A stretch of 64,000 nt of DNA from the NCBI GenBank assembly GCA_003313425.1, contig NHZP01000013.1, forward strand, positions 744,001 through 808,000, in the 5' to 3' direction. The position numbers and the translations under genes are program-made. The DNA is from Pseudopyrenochaeta lycopersici. Taxonomy: Eukaryota > Ascomycota > Dothideomycetes > Pleosporales > Pseudopyrenochaetaceae. Shown here in pieces: positions 48,280 through 58,537 of this stretch. The notes below the pieces were generated by a model that did not search any database, was not told the origin of the DNA, and worked only from the letters and a program-made list of their open reading frames with translations. Numbering within the stretch: position 1 is the stretch's first letter; each line of letters starts with the position of its first letter.

Positions 48280-49701
48280 ATGACGACCTCGGCCGTTCTT
48301 CCGCTGCCTTCTTACTACCCTGAAGCGAACGAGGGACTCCGTTTTGAAGGTGTTCTCAATTATGATTCGTCGACCAGAATAACGAAAGCACCACCAGGCT
48401 TTCCTGAGAAACTGTGTGGACCTCTTGTATGGACCAAGCAATCCATGCAAGAGCCTGAAGATAGCTGGATCGTGCAGCTTAACTCCAGTGAGGTGGATGC
48501 AATCGAATCTGCCTTGCGGCTCTTCCAAGGCGCGTCTTGCGGCCATTCTCTTAAGCAATGCTAATCTTAGCAGCTACCGGGCTTCATATTTCAAAAATTA
48601 GTAAGGAGACATTTGTTCTGCCTGATACCCTTGCACAACGACTGGATGGCGTTTCCGAGGACTGTTACAATGGCAGAGGCTTCAGTATGATTCGCGGTAT
48701 GGACCCAAAACATTTCCGCGAAGAAGAGCACCCAATCATATTTGCTGGTTTGAGTCTTTACATTTGTGCTGAAAGAGGTTTCCAAGACTTCGAACGCAAA
48801 CAGGTTTTGTGTAGGATTGATCACATCTCCATGTTGAGACTTCAACTAAAATTCTTAGGTCATGTCAAGAACTCAGCTCCATATATCAAGAAGGAAGAAA
48901 TAATATCACCAGGATTCACTGATGGAGCAATGGTACGCTGCATTCAATGCAATATCAGACGAGGCTCATTCCCCATCAGGCCTTCCACACTGATCTTGGC
49001 GACATCCTCAGTCTTTACGTGATTGATCAAGCTCCTCGGGGAGGCCGATCCCTTTTAGCCAGTTCTTGGCAAGTTTATAATGAGCTTGCCGAATCTAAGC
49101 CTCAGGTGCTTCACACTTTGGCTGAAAAATGGATATTTGATACGTACGGAAGGTCCCCATGACAGATTAGTACGTTTTGATTGACGAGGAAGACAGTTTC
49201 CGCGATCGTAGCCTTTCCCCACCCGCCTCTCGTCCTCTACTGCATAAGAAAGATGATAAAGTGATATTCCAGTGCTCCCGACACCCATTTACCGGGTTTG
49301 GGCCATTGAAGCGCGACGCTTCTCTCCCGCCCATCACGCCGGCCCAAATTGATGCTCTAGACAGCGTACACCACTATGCTTCCAAGAACGCTATCATTCT
49401 TGATACTAAGCCTGGAGACATCATTTATATCAACAACATGAGCATGCTCCACGGCCGCGAATCCTACGAGCATGCATTTGACGATGAGCTGGACGCAAAG
49501 ACAGAGTGGCACAAAGATGGCGAAAGACATCTTTTGAAGTTCTTTCTCCGCGATCCCAAGCGTGCATGGAAAATGCCTCCTACTCTTGAAGCGGTGTGGC
49601 AGAGCATTTATGGACCGAATCGGGCGGATGGCACGAGAGATGAAACGTGGGTGCTTGTAAAGACCCCTGGCATGTCTGATTCATGGCGCGTCAATGGATG
49701 A
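48280..49701 (+). CDS. TauD/TfdA-type Fe(II)/2-oxoglutarate dioxygenase
   Basis: Five exons, 48280..48529, 48574..48810, 48859..48932, 48980..49152 and 49197..49701, give 412 aa. The first intron is GC-AG (48530-48573); the second uses GTAGGA. Spliced landmarks are QATGLHISKISKETFVLPDT, GRGFSMIRGMDP, the iron-binding H190-T-D192 in AFHTDLGDILSLYV, a distal His in INNMSMLHGRE and the 2-oxoglutarate Arg in RHLLKFFLRDPKRAW. Length and order fit the fungal TauD/TfdA family, which hydroxylates small acids, sulfonates or amines with succinate and CO2 as by-products. No signal peptide is seen, so it is probably cytosolic. The substrate is unknown; the neighbours suggest a cluster-specific compound. 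Confidence 0.86.
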
Positions 49702-49812
49702 GAGCATGAATATAACGATTATTAGGCAATTATATCTAACCCAGCGCTCAAATTTTTCCTTTAGACAAACGCGAAATCAACCATACATGCCAAAGACCTT
49801 TTCCGTATGTTC

Positions 49813-50643
49813 TCACTCTACAGCTCTGACCATGATCCAATGTCGCACTCGTACATCGCCTTGCTTATCCCGAATTTCTTCTAAGCCAACATCTTTGAAC
49901 CCCAACCTCTTATATAATGACCTCCCCTCCTGAGTAGCTTCCACGCCGACCACGATTTGCTCAACTCTGTGACTTTGCTCTTTCTGACTGGACGTGTAAT
50001 CTAGACAGTGGCATGCATCAGCCCACTCCAAACCCCACTCAATCAGCTTAGTAGCCACGCCTTTTCGTCGAAAGTCAGGATGTGTAGCTAGTGCTTCAAT
50101 TCGAAAGTTGCTTGGATACATTCCAGTCTTATAGTTCCAAAAGCGTGCGTCTGTTGTTGCTACTGTGGCCCAAAAATTGCTCAGGTGCTCCGAGTTGGCA
50201 TGCCGGTCTTTAAGGGGCGATACGAAACATGGAATATATTCCGATAGTTGACGGCGGATCGCTAGCACCGTTCCCCACAGCCATTCCCAATACCCATCTC
50301 CAATCATCATCTTCCTCCATCGCTCATCTGTTCCTTTACCATCCACTCGTACTTCTATTGGGATTCCCCATCTTACAACGCCAGCCAGAGTCCAATCATC
50401 TTCAAGTATCTCGGCGCAGAGAAATACAGTCCAAGGCTCATACAGCCATGCCGTTGCCATAGATTGCCAGGAATTGTAGCAGTCATCCGGATACTGTTTT
50501 CTGTGAGGGAAGTTAAAATCGAAGAGAGGGTCTTGATCGAGAGCCAACAGGAGCAGTGACGTTATGGCAGGTATATCTAGATGCTGTACAGCTCGGATTC
50601 GAACTTTTGGTGAAGAAGATGGGGCAATTTGGTTCATATTCAT
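49813..50643 (-). CDS. GNAT-family N-acetyltransferase (copy 2)
   Basis: A single exon of 276 codons from ATG 50643 (another Met two codons on). The fold starts VRIRAVQHLDIPAITSLLLL, with LDQDPLFDFNF, YPDDCYNSW and YEPWTVFLCAEI. The acetyl-CoA site is IEALATHPDFRRKGVATKLI (R-K-G-V-A), followed by IVVGVEATQEGRSLYKRLGF, the usual late GNAT motif. It shares the N-terminal pattern D-P-x-F ... YP-[DE]-D-x-Y-x-x-W with copy 1 at 39.7 kb, so the two belong to one fungal subfamily. It converges on the dioxygenase gene, only about 110 nt from its stop. The substrate is unknown. Confidence 0.85.
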   Translation of the reverse strand: MNMNQIAPSSSPKVRIRAVQHLDIPAITSLLLLALDQDPLFDFNFPHRKQYPDDCYNSWQSMATAWLYEPWTVFLCAEILEDDWTLAGVVRWGIPIEVRVDGKGTDERWRKMMIGDGYWEWLWGTVLAIRRQLSEYIPCFVSPLKDRHANSEHLSNFWATVATTDARFWNYKTGMYPSNFRIEALATHPDFRRKGVATKLIEWGLEWADACHCLDYTSSQKEQSHRVEQIVVGVEATQEGRSLYKRLGFKDVGLEEIRDKQGDVRVRHWIMVRAVE

Positions 50644-51477
50644 ATATTCTGTAGTGTTGGATGGTATAAAAGATGTCTCAAAGCTGAGGGTGAGGAAATG
50701 ACTACAAAAGACTGCGGTGCATGACTAAGCTAACAAATCAACCATCAGTGATAGAACTACCTGCCTCAGAAGTCGCACTTAAGATGACTTATGATCATTT
50801 GATCACGATAACGTGAACGGGAATTGTTGACTTAATAGTCGGAATAGTGAAGAACCGAACGATGATTTTTGGTAGGTTTGATGTTTCCCTGATGAGTGTG
50901 TCAGGTCGGTCAATGAAAATAACTTTCCTGGACTGCTGGATGTACATGATGAAGTCGAGTCTGGAGAATAGACAAGAAATCTAATGCATCTATCAACAAC
51001 AATTTATTTTTTGTAGTTGTTGCGGCAGGAAATGTATGCAAGCCGTACTTCAGCCGCGTCACGTATGAATTTCACATTCTCTAACATCTTCGCCGATACA
51101 TACAATTCTCTCTGGTTCTGGACAGCATGGCAGCGGCCATAGAGTTCAGACGTCCTTTCAGGGATACTTTTCGACCTCACGGAGATGGGAAGGCTGGGCA
51201 AACAACTGTATGTACATCGCGAGAAGGACGTCTCAAAGCGATATCCCGATGTTGGATATGTATGGCAGTCCTCAGTTTAATTTTGATCCGGCGGTCATGG
51301 CCAACACCAAGATTCAATAAAGCACTGCATTAGCGGAATGTCAAGAGGCCCTGATATTTCTGATTCGTAATGCTACATTATAGTTTACTGACCAACGCTC
51401 AATGACACGTCAAGGCAAACCTCAAAACAAATATCCAAGTCGCACATTATTGATCCAAATTTTTTCGTTTGAAGTAT
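50644..51477. other. Intergenic region
   Basis: Promoter of GNAT copy 2 and 3' end of LAP1. No gene was recognised. Confidence 0.4.
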
Positions 51478-52790
51478 CTACTTGAACTTAGCAAATGCAA
51501 GTTCATAAGCCAGACCAAGTGTCAACCGCGCATGCTGGAGCATATGATCGAAGCTCAGGTACTCGATCTTATCTTCAGTGGTGTGAATCTTGTTATCAGA
51601 ATACTTGAAGTCCGATTCGATGACGAAGGCAGACGGGTAGCCAGCCTTCGACGCGCTGGCGTGATCTGAACATGCATAGCCACACTTGGTTAAAACATAT
51701 GGGATATCGCAGTATTCGGTGATGACCTGCTTGATGAACCTAAAGTTGGTGTACGAAGTCAGCATATGTCTAGAAAGCAATATATACAACAGGAAAACTA
51801 ACTCAGTAAGACCAGGATCGACAAAGTCAGTGATCACGCCAACAGACTCTGGTTCGCCTGCGTCAAGCGTCTTCTGAACGTAGCCCGTCATGTCTTGTTG
51901 AAGCATAGCCTTGACATCCCGGCCTTCTTTCTGGTAGGACAGGAAGATTGCTTGGGAACCAAGAAGCCCGCCCTCTTCTGCTGAATACCAGTGGAACTCC
52001 ACTGTGTTCTCTGCTTCGCCTCTGAGAATATCTTCTGATTTCAGAAGCACGCGAAGCGCTTCTAAAATGGTCACGGTCCCGCTGCCATCATCATCGGCGC
52101 CCGGCGCAGCGAGAATGGATGGCAAGAAAAGGTTGATAGAGTCTTGATGTGCACCAATGACGACGGTCTTCTTGCTCTTGCCTGGAATGGTGGCAATGAT
52201 AGATGCCTGGCCCCAGGGGTGCGGGAACGCCTTCACAGATGCATTGACAGCACCTGCATCAGCTAGCGTTTTGTTAACCTGGCCAAGCAGCCATGCCGAT
52301 GATTCTACTCCATAGTGTGATTTGTAGTATCTGGTGTGGAACGAGGTGAAGGTCTCGAGGTGTTCGCGCATATTGTTCTTCTCAAGTTTCTTCAGCAGAG
52401 GGGCGATACTCTCGTTGTGCGCGGGCTTCGAAGGGAACTTGACGCTCTTTGTGCTGAGTCCGTTGTTCAGCGCGCCAAGCTCTTCAGTGTGTGTGATGTC
52501 GAAGAAGTTGATGTTTTGCTACAAAGTGTCAGGCGACGGCTTCCTCGATTCTCTCTTGAATGCAGCGGACGCAGCTGGTGAACATCCAGAACAGTACATA
52601 CTCTACGTAGCGCCCATTTCTCATCTTCCGTTACCCATCTCGTCTCGCCTGGAGACAGCTCGATAAGATACTCGTCCGGCTCGATGATAGTCAGCTGCGG
52701 TTCCTGGAGGACGGCTTGAGCGTCCTTTGGGTGCGCGACAGCTGTGGCGAAAGCTGCTGTGTACAGCGACAGCAATAGAGAAGACTTCAT
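51478..52790 (-). CDS. lap1: Leucine aminopeptidase 1 (M28E, secreted)
   Basis: Three exons, complement(51478..51739, 51803..52518, 52602..52790), give 388 aa, the usual LAP1 length. The signal peptide is [20 protein letters not shown] propeptide ([20 protein letters not shown]) leads to mature LAP1. Zinc and catalytic residues are visible: His in [11 protein letters not shown], Asp in [10 protein letters not shown], the Glu pair in [12 protein letters not shown], Asp in [10 protein letters not shown] and His in [13 protein letters not shown]; a CGYACSDH disulphide segment is present. It removes N-terminal Leu and other residues from peptides outside the cell. Both splices restore family sequence ([25 protein letters not shown]). 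The start was chosen five codons inside the open frame to give a clean signal peptide. Confidence 0.93.
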
Positions 52791-53125
52791 GGTTGGTATC
52801 GACAATTATGAAGCTGTTTGTTAGTTGGAGCGATGATGTCGCAAGGCAGACGGTTGACGCGGTGATTCGGAGTTAGCGGGGAGCTGTCTGTATTTGGGAA
52901 AGCGTCTTTTGTCACGCATCACGAGGTCACGCGTTGGTTTCATCAATCTTGCTGAGTACACTTATTACTTGAATGATTCGTAATTTGAAGCAAGAGTTGG
53001 TATGGCCTGCCGAAATCATGCTATTTTCTTCTTTGGATGCACTCACAAATCATTGTCAATCAATCTCCTGCCTAGCGTTTTGTCAATCTCTTGGTGCCCT
53101 CAAATTTCAATGACATTTTCCTGAC
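52791..53125. other. Intergenic region
   Basis: About 335 bases with the LAP1 promoter; nothing else was seen. Confidence 0.4.
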
Positions 53126-54494
53126 CTATCTCTTCGGTATGGATAGGGACGAGATTGCTGACAGTGTTAGCTTCTCAGGCTTGGTTGAAGTATGCTGTTG
53201 TTGTAGCGTATTAGTACTGCTCTTGTGCTTTATGTTTCTCTGGACATCTGTGGCTGTCGTTCGGAGCGTTGGTCTCGGACCATCCTGCTCCAATTTAACC
53301 CAATCCAACCTGCGAACAGGAACGCCCGCCTCTTTGCAAGCTAAAGGCATCTGACAAGCCAACTTCCTGATTTGTTCGTCATTCAAGTCTTCCGTCTTGA
53401 GAGATAATCGCAAGACTAAAGCAGCTTTCTCTGGCTCTTTCTCGAACGACATCTCTCTCTGATTGCTAGGTTCAAGGCACCCCAACTTCACATTCCGTTT
53501 ATATCGTTCCATGCGGTCCCAAAGCAGTGAAGCTTGTGCAGTCCTTTTCGAGTTGATCCTCTCCTCAAGCTTAATGACTGGAAAGCTCTCTCCGTTTGAC
53601 TCGCGCAACAGCTCTTCAAGCGAGTCGCACAGAGCTGTTGTGAAAGACTTCTCCCCTGGACCGTTTGTGGTATTGTCAGGCGAACATGCTGCCAGTAGTT
53701 GATAAGCCCGCAAATCGTTGTTCCTACCCTTTATGGCTGCAGTACTCGCAAAACAACAATCCAGGATGGATAATACATCAGCCGTTGCAAGAGTTCGCAA
53801 TGGTTCTTCTGCTTTGTCCCAGAAGGCGACTGGGGGATGCCCGCTTGTTCCATCGCGATTTTCAGCCCTGGTTGCTATCAATCTTGGCTGCGAAGTAAGG
53901 ATGCGATTGACTTACGCCGATAGCTGCAGGCGTTGTCCACCACTCTCGTTCACGATCTGATTACCATGACCCGTATAGTACACTATTAGCAAATTGTGTT
54001 CGCCATCGTGATGATGAAGATGCCGTAGTATGGCATAGTTCAAATCTATCTGAGGATCTCGACAGTTCTTGAGGCTCACAATCCTACAATTGAAGCCAAA
54101 TCCGGCCGTAAAGATTTGTTCTAGTCTCTCGATCTATAAACCCCTGGTTAATGAATCAAACTTTCTCGTTTCATGGTTACGGATTATGTACTTCTTCTTT
54201 ATGGCCCTTGAGGTCGTCGATACTCTCGTCCCAACGAATGATGAGCACATCAACTTTAAGATATCCATTCGGAACTTGAAGAATTTCATTGGATACTTTC
54301 TGAAAAAGATTCTGCCTGTCAGCCTCACGGTCCAGCTCTGCCTTTGCTTTCTCCCCAATTGCGCACAAGATGGTCACGTCGTCAGTGACTCTAGTTGAAT
54401 TCTGCCGTGATGGGACATAGGGTTCTGGGCTTCCACATGTATATGAACACGTAACAAGTTCTGTTTGTGCTGCCAATAAAGATTGTGCTGCCAT
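53126..54494 (-). CDS. Caspase-like (peptidase C14) protein
   Basis: Three exons, complement(53126..53867, 53916..54133, 54192..54494), give 420 aa. After an N-terminal region with DREADRQNLFQKVSNEILQ, the caspase-fold strand LKVDVLIIRWDESIDDLKGH is followed by IERLEQIFTAGFGF, the catalytic His157 in LLIVYYTGHGNQIV and the catalytic Cys in DVLSILDCCFASTAA (C211, aligned with the metacaspase DSC motif). RAYQLLAACSPDNTTNGPGE and SFTTALCDSLEELL complete the p20-like core. This matches fungal C14 proteins linked to NLR and programmed-cell-death loci. The C-terminal ~150 residues (KRNVKLGCLEPSNQ, TLRTTATDVQRNIKHK) are not recognised. Domain homology is clear; proteolytic activity and role are inferred. 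Confidence 0.82.
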
Positions 54495-54751
54495 TATCCT
54501 AGATATTGAAGCTGCTGTACGCAGGTAGGGCAGCAGGCAGCCGTGAAATTATGGAGCCTCTAACATTGTTTGCTATTGAGGTACACAATCTCCAGCACAA
54601 TTGTTTGCGGCTGCACAAACATTAATTCCGTAATTTCCATAGCGCTTGTAAACAGCCTCAATGAAAAGTGTTTGCGTTGCGGAGTCTATCGGTTTGCCTC
54701 GTGATTCATTCACTGTTGGAAAACCCAAACGGCCGCCGTTTTGGTCTCCAG

Positions 54752-55456
54752 CCAACACCCACCGACCATGACATTGGCTCATGCTCCTATGCTACCTATG
54801 AAATCAAATTTTTTGACGAGGAAGGAGATGACGCGCATGGGGTGTTTGTGAGCTTACATGGTCGTGTGCACTACGTTTCTCAAGTAAGCCCAAGCTAATA
54901 AGGACAACTGATACCACTCATACTGCTTACTGACTTACCTGGCCTTTCTTCTGCTGATCAGCTACCTGTTGAACTTCCTCCTCCACTAACAGCAAAGTGC
55001 AGAACGCCCTTTCCTAAAAGCAAGCAACCGCAGGCTGCAGAATATGTCGCACCAGGTAGGATCAGACAAGGCGCAGGCACATTGTCATACTTAAAGCTGA
55101 CCGATGGTGCTCGGTACGATTACACAGGAATCTATTGCAGAGAGTGAACGGGTCAAATCTTCTGTCAACCTTGATCACAATGCCGCCCAGGTGAGCGTCT
55201 TTCTACATGGGGTGACTTAAGTTTTTGTGCAAGGCTGAGTCCAGTCGAATAGCGTGCACAATCGTTTAGAGAAGGCGATGAAGTGAGAATGAAGGTTGCC
55301 GTACTTCAAAACAATGGAGATATGGGCAGTCAATATAGAACTTTTACGATTGTCGCTGCCCAGCGCCCATTGAGCTCTTGGGAGTATAAGCTCAGGGACT
55401 CAAATGGAGTACTGTATGACGGGGGCAAGGGGTTCGCGGAATTGAGCTTGAAATAA
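54752..55456 (+). CDS. Unrecognised small multi-exon protein, 5' end unresolved
   Basis: Four exons fit in phase: 54752..54883, 54962..55055, 55141..55190 and 55253..55456, giving about 160 residues without a start codon. Landmarks are SYATYEIKFFDEEGDDAHGV, LPVELPPPLTAKCRTPFPKS, REGDEVRMKVAVLQNNGDMG and a C-terminal WEYKLRDSNGVLYDGG ... AELSLK. The last motif resembles a short 'Y-x-L-x-D-x-x-G-x-x-x-x-x-G' tail that recurs in fungal proteins of unknown function (impression, unchecked). No ATG lies in frame after the probable acceptor at 54751, so a first exon is missing or the gene is 5'-truncated. It is divergent from the caspase-like gene and about 260 nt away. Antisense to exon 1 a 69-codon frame (54573-54782, minus) also looks protein-like. 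Confidence 0.5.
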
Positions 55457-55653
55457 CTCAAATGATTTACAAGGGTTTAAATGGCGCAGGACAATGTGTA
55501 GCCTCAGGCTAGCCGCTCTGTAGTCACACGACGCCAGATGCCCCTGTATCCTCAAAGCTTTGTCTAGAGAACCTCAAATCAAAGCAACCTTGCTTTCCCA
55601 TTCTGAATCATTCTTTCAAATTTGTTCCATTATCCCCATAGGTGACTTTAATC

Positions 55654-56908
55654 ATGTCAATGTCTGGCCTATCTGCTGCCGATTTAGAGAAGGGAGATAT
55701 CAACAGTTCACAAACTTCTCAAAACGTGATAGTCGACATAAACAGTCACTCTGTTACTCTAGTCAACAATGAAGGTACCCGTCTGTCACCGTTCCCAGAA
55801 TACTTCTGCTGCCTCTTACTAACTCGCTAGCTGCTGTATTGTCACCCGCCCAGCTCAAGCACGAAATTAGCCATACAATAACTATACCGTGTGAGCTTGG
55901 TCATTTCGCCCAGCCTTGCAATTATTGATCCTGAAATAGTGCATGAATATCCAACAGGCTACCCTCTTCAGGCAGCCTTCCAATCGAGTGAGCCCAGTTG
56001 GTCGATCTATCGCGCCTTCAACTATCTACACTCTCGAGTGATATTGGATCTACAAGACGAACTTCGAGGCTTGGAGGACGACCTGGAGGAAATAGACTTG
56101 AAGAATAGCGGAGAAAATCGTCTAAGATCTAGAAAAGATGACCTCCAGCACGCAAAACGGACGAAGACTACTAGTGTTCGTGCACAGTTGATCGATACTA
56201 TAAGGACAAAGCTAGTCAATTACGGTGTGTATCTGGAACGCCCCGTTGTTGGACTATTCAAACTGACTTCCGGTCTAGATGAGATGCTCCTCAGAACTCG
56301 TGAGTTAAATGCCTTCCAAAGGCCATCGAAGCGCGACTACAAAAGTTTTCGCCATTGGTTCTGGAACGTGAAGCCGTTAAGCTATGAGCTTGAAGAGCAG
56401 TTCATAAAGCGGAAGGAAGATTTGATATCATTAAGACACGGCCGAGAATGGTCTAGTTTTGATGGAATCATTGAGTCTTGCATTCGAAAGTTGCATGGCC
56501 CACTTACGCAGGTAATTTGGTCTCCTCCTTTTACCCGAACCCCGTACCTGAATAGTGTCTTAGAAACTGTTCGCGACAAAAGAGCTCCGTGAGAAAACAA
56601 ACGATGACTGTATCTTCTACTACTCGCAATCTCGTATCGAAAAATTAGTTGGCTTGATCATTACGCTCGTTATCTTCATATTGCTTGTTCTACCTGTTGT
56701 TACGATGTACAAAATAACCTCAGTGGGGCATCGCAGCTCAGCATTCGATGCCGTCGGTATCTTAGTAGTTTTTACGCTATTGTTCTCGGCTGCTATTAGT
56801 CTGTTGACAAAAGCGAAGAGGCATGAACTCTTCGCTGCTAGCGCAGCATACTGCGCTGTCCTTGTGGTATTCATTAGTAATTTCAGCAACGAGAGGATTC
56901 CCGAATGA
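55654..56908 (+). CDS. DUF6594 membrane protein
   Basis: Four exons, 55654..55774, 55831..55890, 55940..56511 and 56564..56908, give 365 aa. The N-terminus (MSMSGLSAADLEKGDINSSQ) is polar. The DUF6594 domain follows: HEYPTGYPLQAAFQSSEPSW, IYRAFNYLHSRVILDLQDEL, RGLEDDLEEIDLKNS, RELNAFQRPSKRDYKSFRHW, EEQFIKRKEDLISLRHG. The last exon (QKLFATKELREKTNDD, then IEKLVGLIITLVIFILLVLP) contains three C-terminal transmembrane helices. This long coiled helical cytosolic part with a membrane anchor is typical of the family, which is widespread in filamentous ascomycetes and often near heterokaryon-incompatibility-type genes (recollection). Its function is unknown. It lies about 200 nt downstream of the small unknown gene on the same strand. 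Confidence 0.82.
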
Positions 56909-57800
56909 AATAGTTGGCGCAACGGTTGTTACTTTACAATTGGATCATCAGGATAGCACTGAAAGCGGCATGCAGTTACAGAGTACACTATTGACATCTT
57001 GATCAACAGGACCCACAGCTTGCTGCGTAATTCTCATACTTGCCTATTTGTAGTAGTTACTTTTCATCTCTTGAGCGATAGCAGTCAATAGAATGTCCAC
57101 GAGCAGAACATAGAGCATATAAACTGATATGGCAATATGGAAACATGGAATCGAATAGCGTGTATGTAATTGCGATTCCGTCTGACCATCGCTCCATCTA
57201 ATTTTATGCACATTTTTACTTAAATATATTAACGTTAACAAGTCAACCAGGGTCAAAACTAGGCTCGGTGATGCTTCGGTAGAAGTTAGATCCACAAGTG
57301 CGTGCCCTCATTCCTCTCGGTATGGATTTGGTCGGCTATTGCGAACATTTCTTTCGCGCAATCAAGTACACAGAATGGAAGGCACTATCTCCGTACATGT
57401 ATGCCCATCTCATCTGCGTGTGATAGTGCAAGCGCTTGGTCTAGGAGTTCGATGATATTTACACTAGGCGTCAATGATATTCAAGTAGTAAGATCCCCGA
57501 ACGAGCCCATCGCCTAAACTTGGGCATAATTTAAATTAAGTGTCTCGCCATTATATATCAATTATCCAGGACAGGCAGTTCGTAGGGAGACCAGTCGTGC
57601 TCAGAAGCACGCGAAAGCCATGGCGATGACGTGACACGTGCCTCGGCTTGGTTCCTATCGATAACAACCGCCACCACTTATATCTGGGGTAGTGCTCTTC
57701 GACATGTCATACGCACAAGCATATACCAAACGCACAGCGACCAAGGTCCAAAACTTCACTTATGCCAACAACAACAAGAGGCCAAAAGCGGGAAGCAGAC
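56909..57800. other. Intergenic region
   Basis: No supported gene. A minus-strand frame at 57044-57295 (83 codons) has two hydrophobic stretches but no family support and may be chance. Confidence 0.35.
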
Positions 57801-58329
57801 ATGGAAGCTGCTTTAAAGGCGTTTTTCTCGTCCCCACGTTTCGCTGTTGCTGGGGCGTCATCCGACCCTACAAAATATGGCCATAAAAGTACGCGAGTGG
57901 CGATTCTTCTGCTTTACAGGATGCTCGTTTAGTAATGATTTGTGAACAGTATTCGCTTGGTATCTACAACACTCCCTCCCAGCAACACCCATAAATCCGC
58001 GCTCGCCGACAGTTACAATCCTAAAGCAGGATCATATTACTGTCCCTTCACCAACCGCGCTCTCAGACCCACCAGCATCTTCTTACTCACTTTCTGTGAT
58101 CACACCCCCATCAGTAACGAAGCAGTTGCTTAAAGAAGCAAAGGAAGCCGGAATTTCTGCGGTATGGCTCCAGCCTGGTAGTTTTGACAAAGAAGTTCTG
58201 GAGTATGCGCAGTCAAACTTTAAAGCCGCAATCGCTGGCGATGGAACTGGAGGAAGTGAGCACTGGTGTGTACTTGTTGATGGAGAAGAAGGCTTGAGAC
58301 TGGCTGGTAGAGAGTGGTCCAGACTGTGA
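57801..58329 (+). CDS. CoA-binding (YccU-like) domain protein
   Basis: Two exons, 57801..57888 and 57950..58329, give 155 aa; the 61-nt intron (GTACGC...CAG) completes an Ile codon in GHK-I-FAWYLQ. The Rossmann-like CoA-binding fold is visible as RFAVAGASSDPTKYGHKIFA, FAWYLQHSLPATPINPRSP, SYSLSVITPPSVTKQLLKEA and AGISAVWLQPGSFDKEVLEY. Members are small soluble proteins of unclear function that bind CoA or NAD-like ligands; fungi usually carry one or two. The end is EEGLRLAGREWSRL. The gene converges on the NmrA-like gene, about 210 nt from its stop. Confidence 0.87.
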
Positions 58330-58537
58330 GAGAGGGAAGACATGATTACCCGACTCCTCTACCGTGGGTATACACAGGTTCGTTGCAGGAGACAGGTAAA
58401 TTTCGCAGGGCTCAGAATTCCAGAGTGATTTTAAGATGGTATATCAATTGTTCTGAAAGAAAGCTACTGTATACGTATACGGAATTAAGCTCATTCAATA
58501 CATCTTGAAATTACACTATGATCTGAAGCCGTAAAAC

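Noticed and set aside
57044..57295. 83-codon minus-strand frame with hydrophobic stretches
   Set aside because: No homologous look and no neighbouring exon; AT-rich DNA readily yields such frames.
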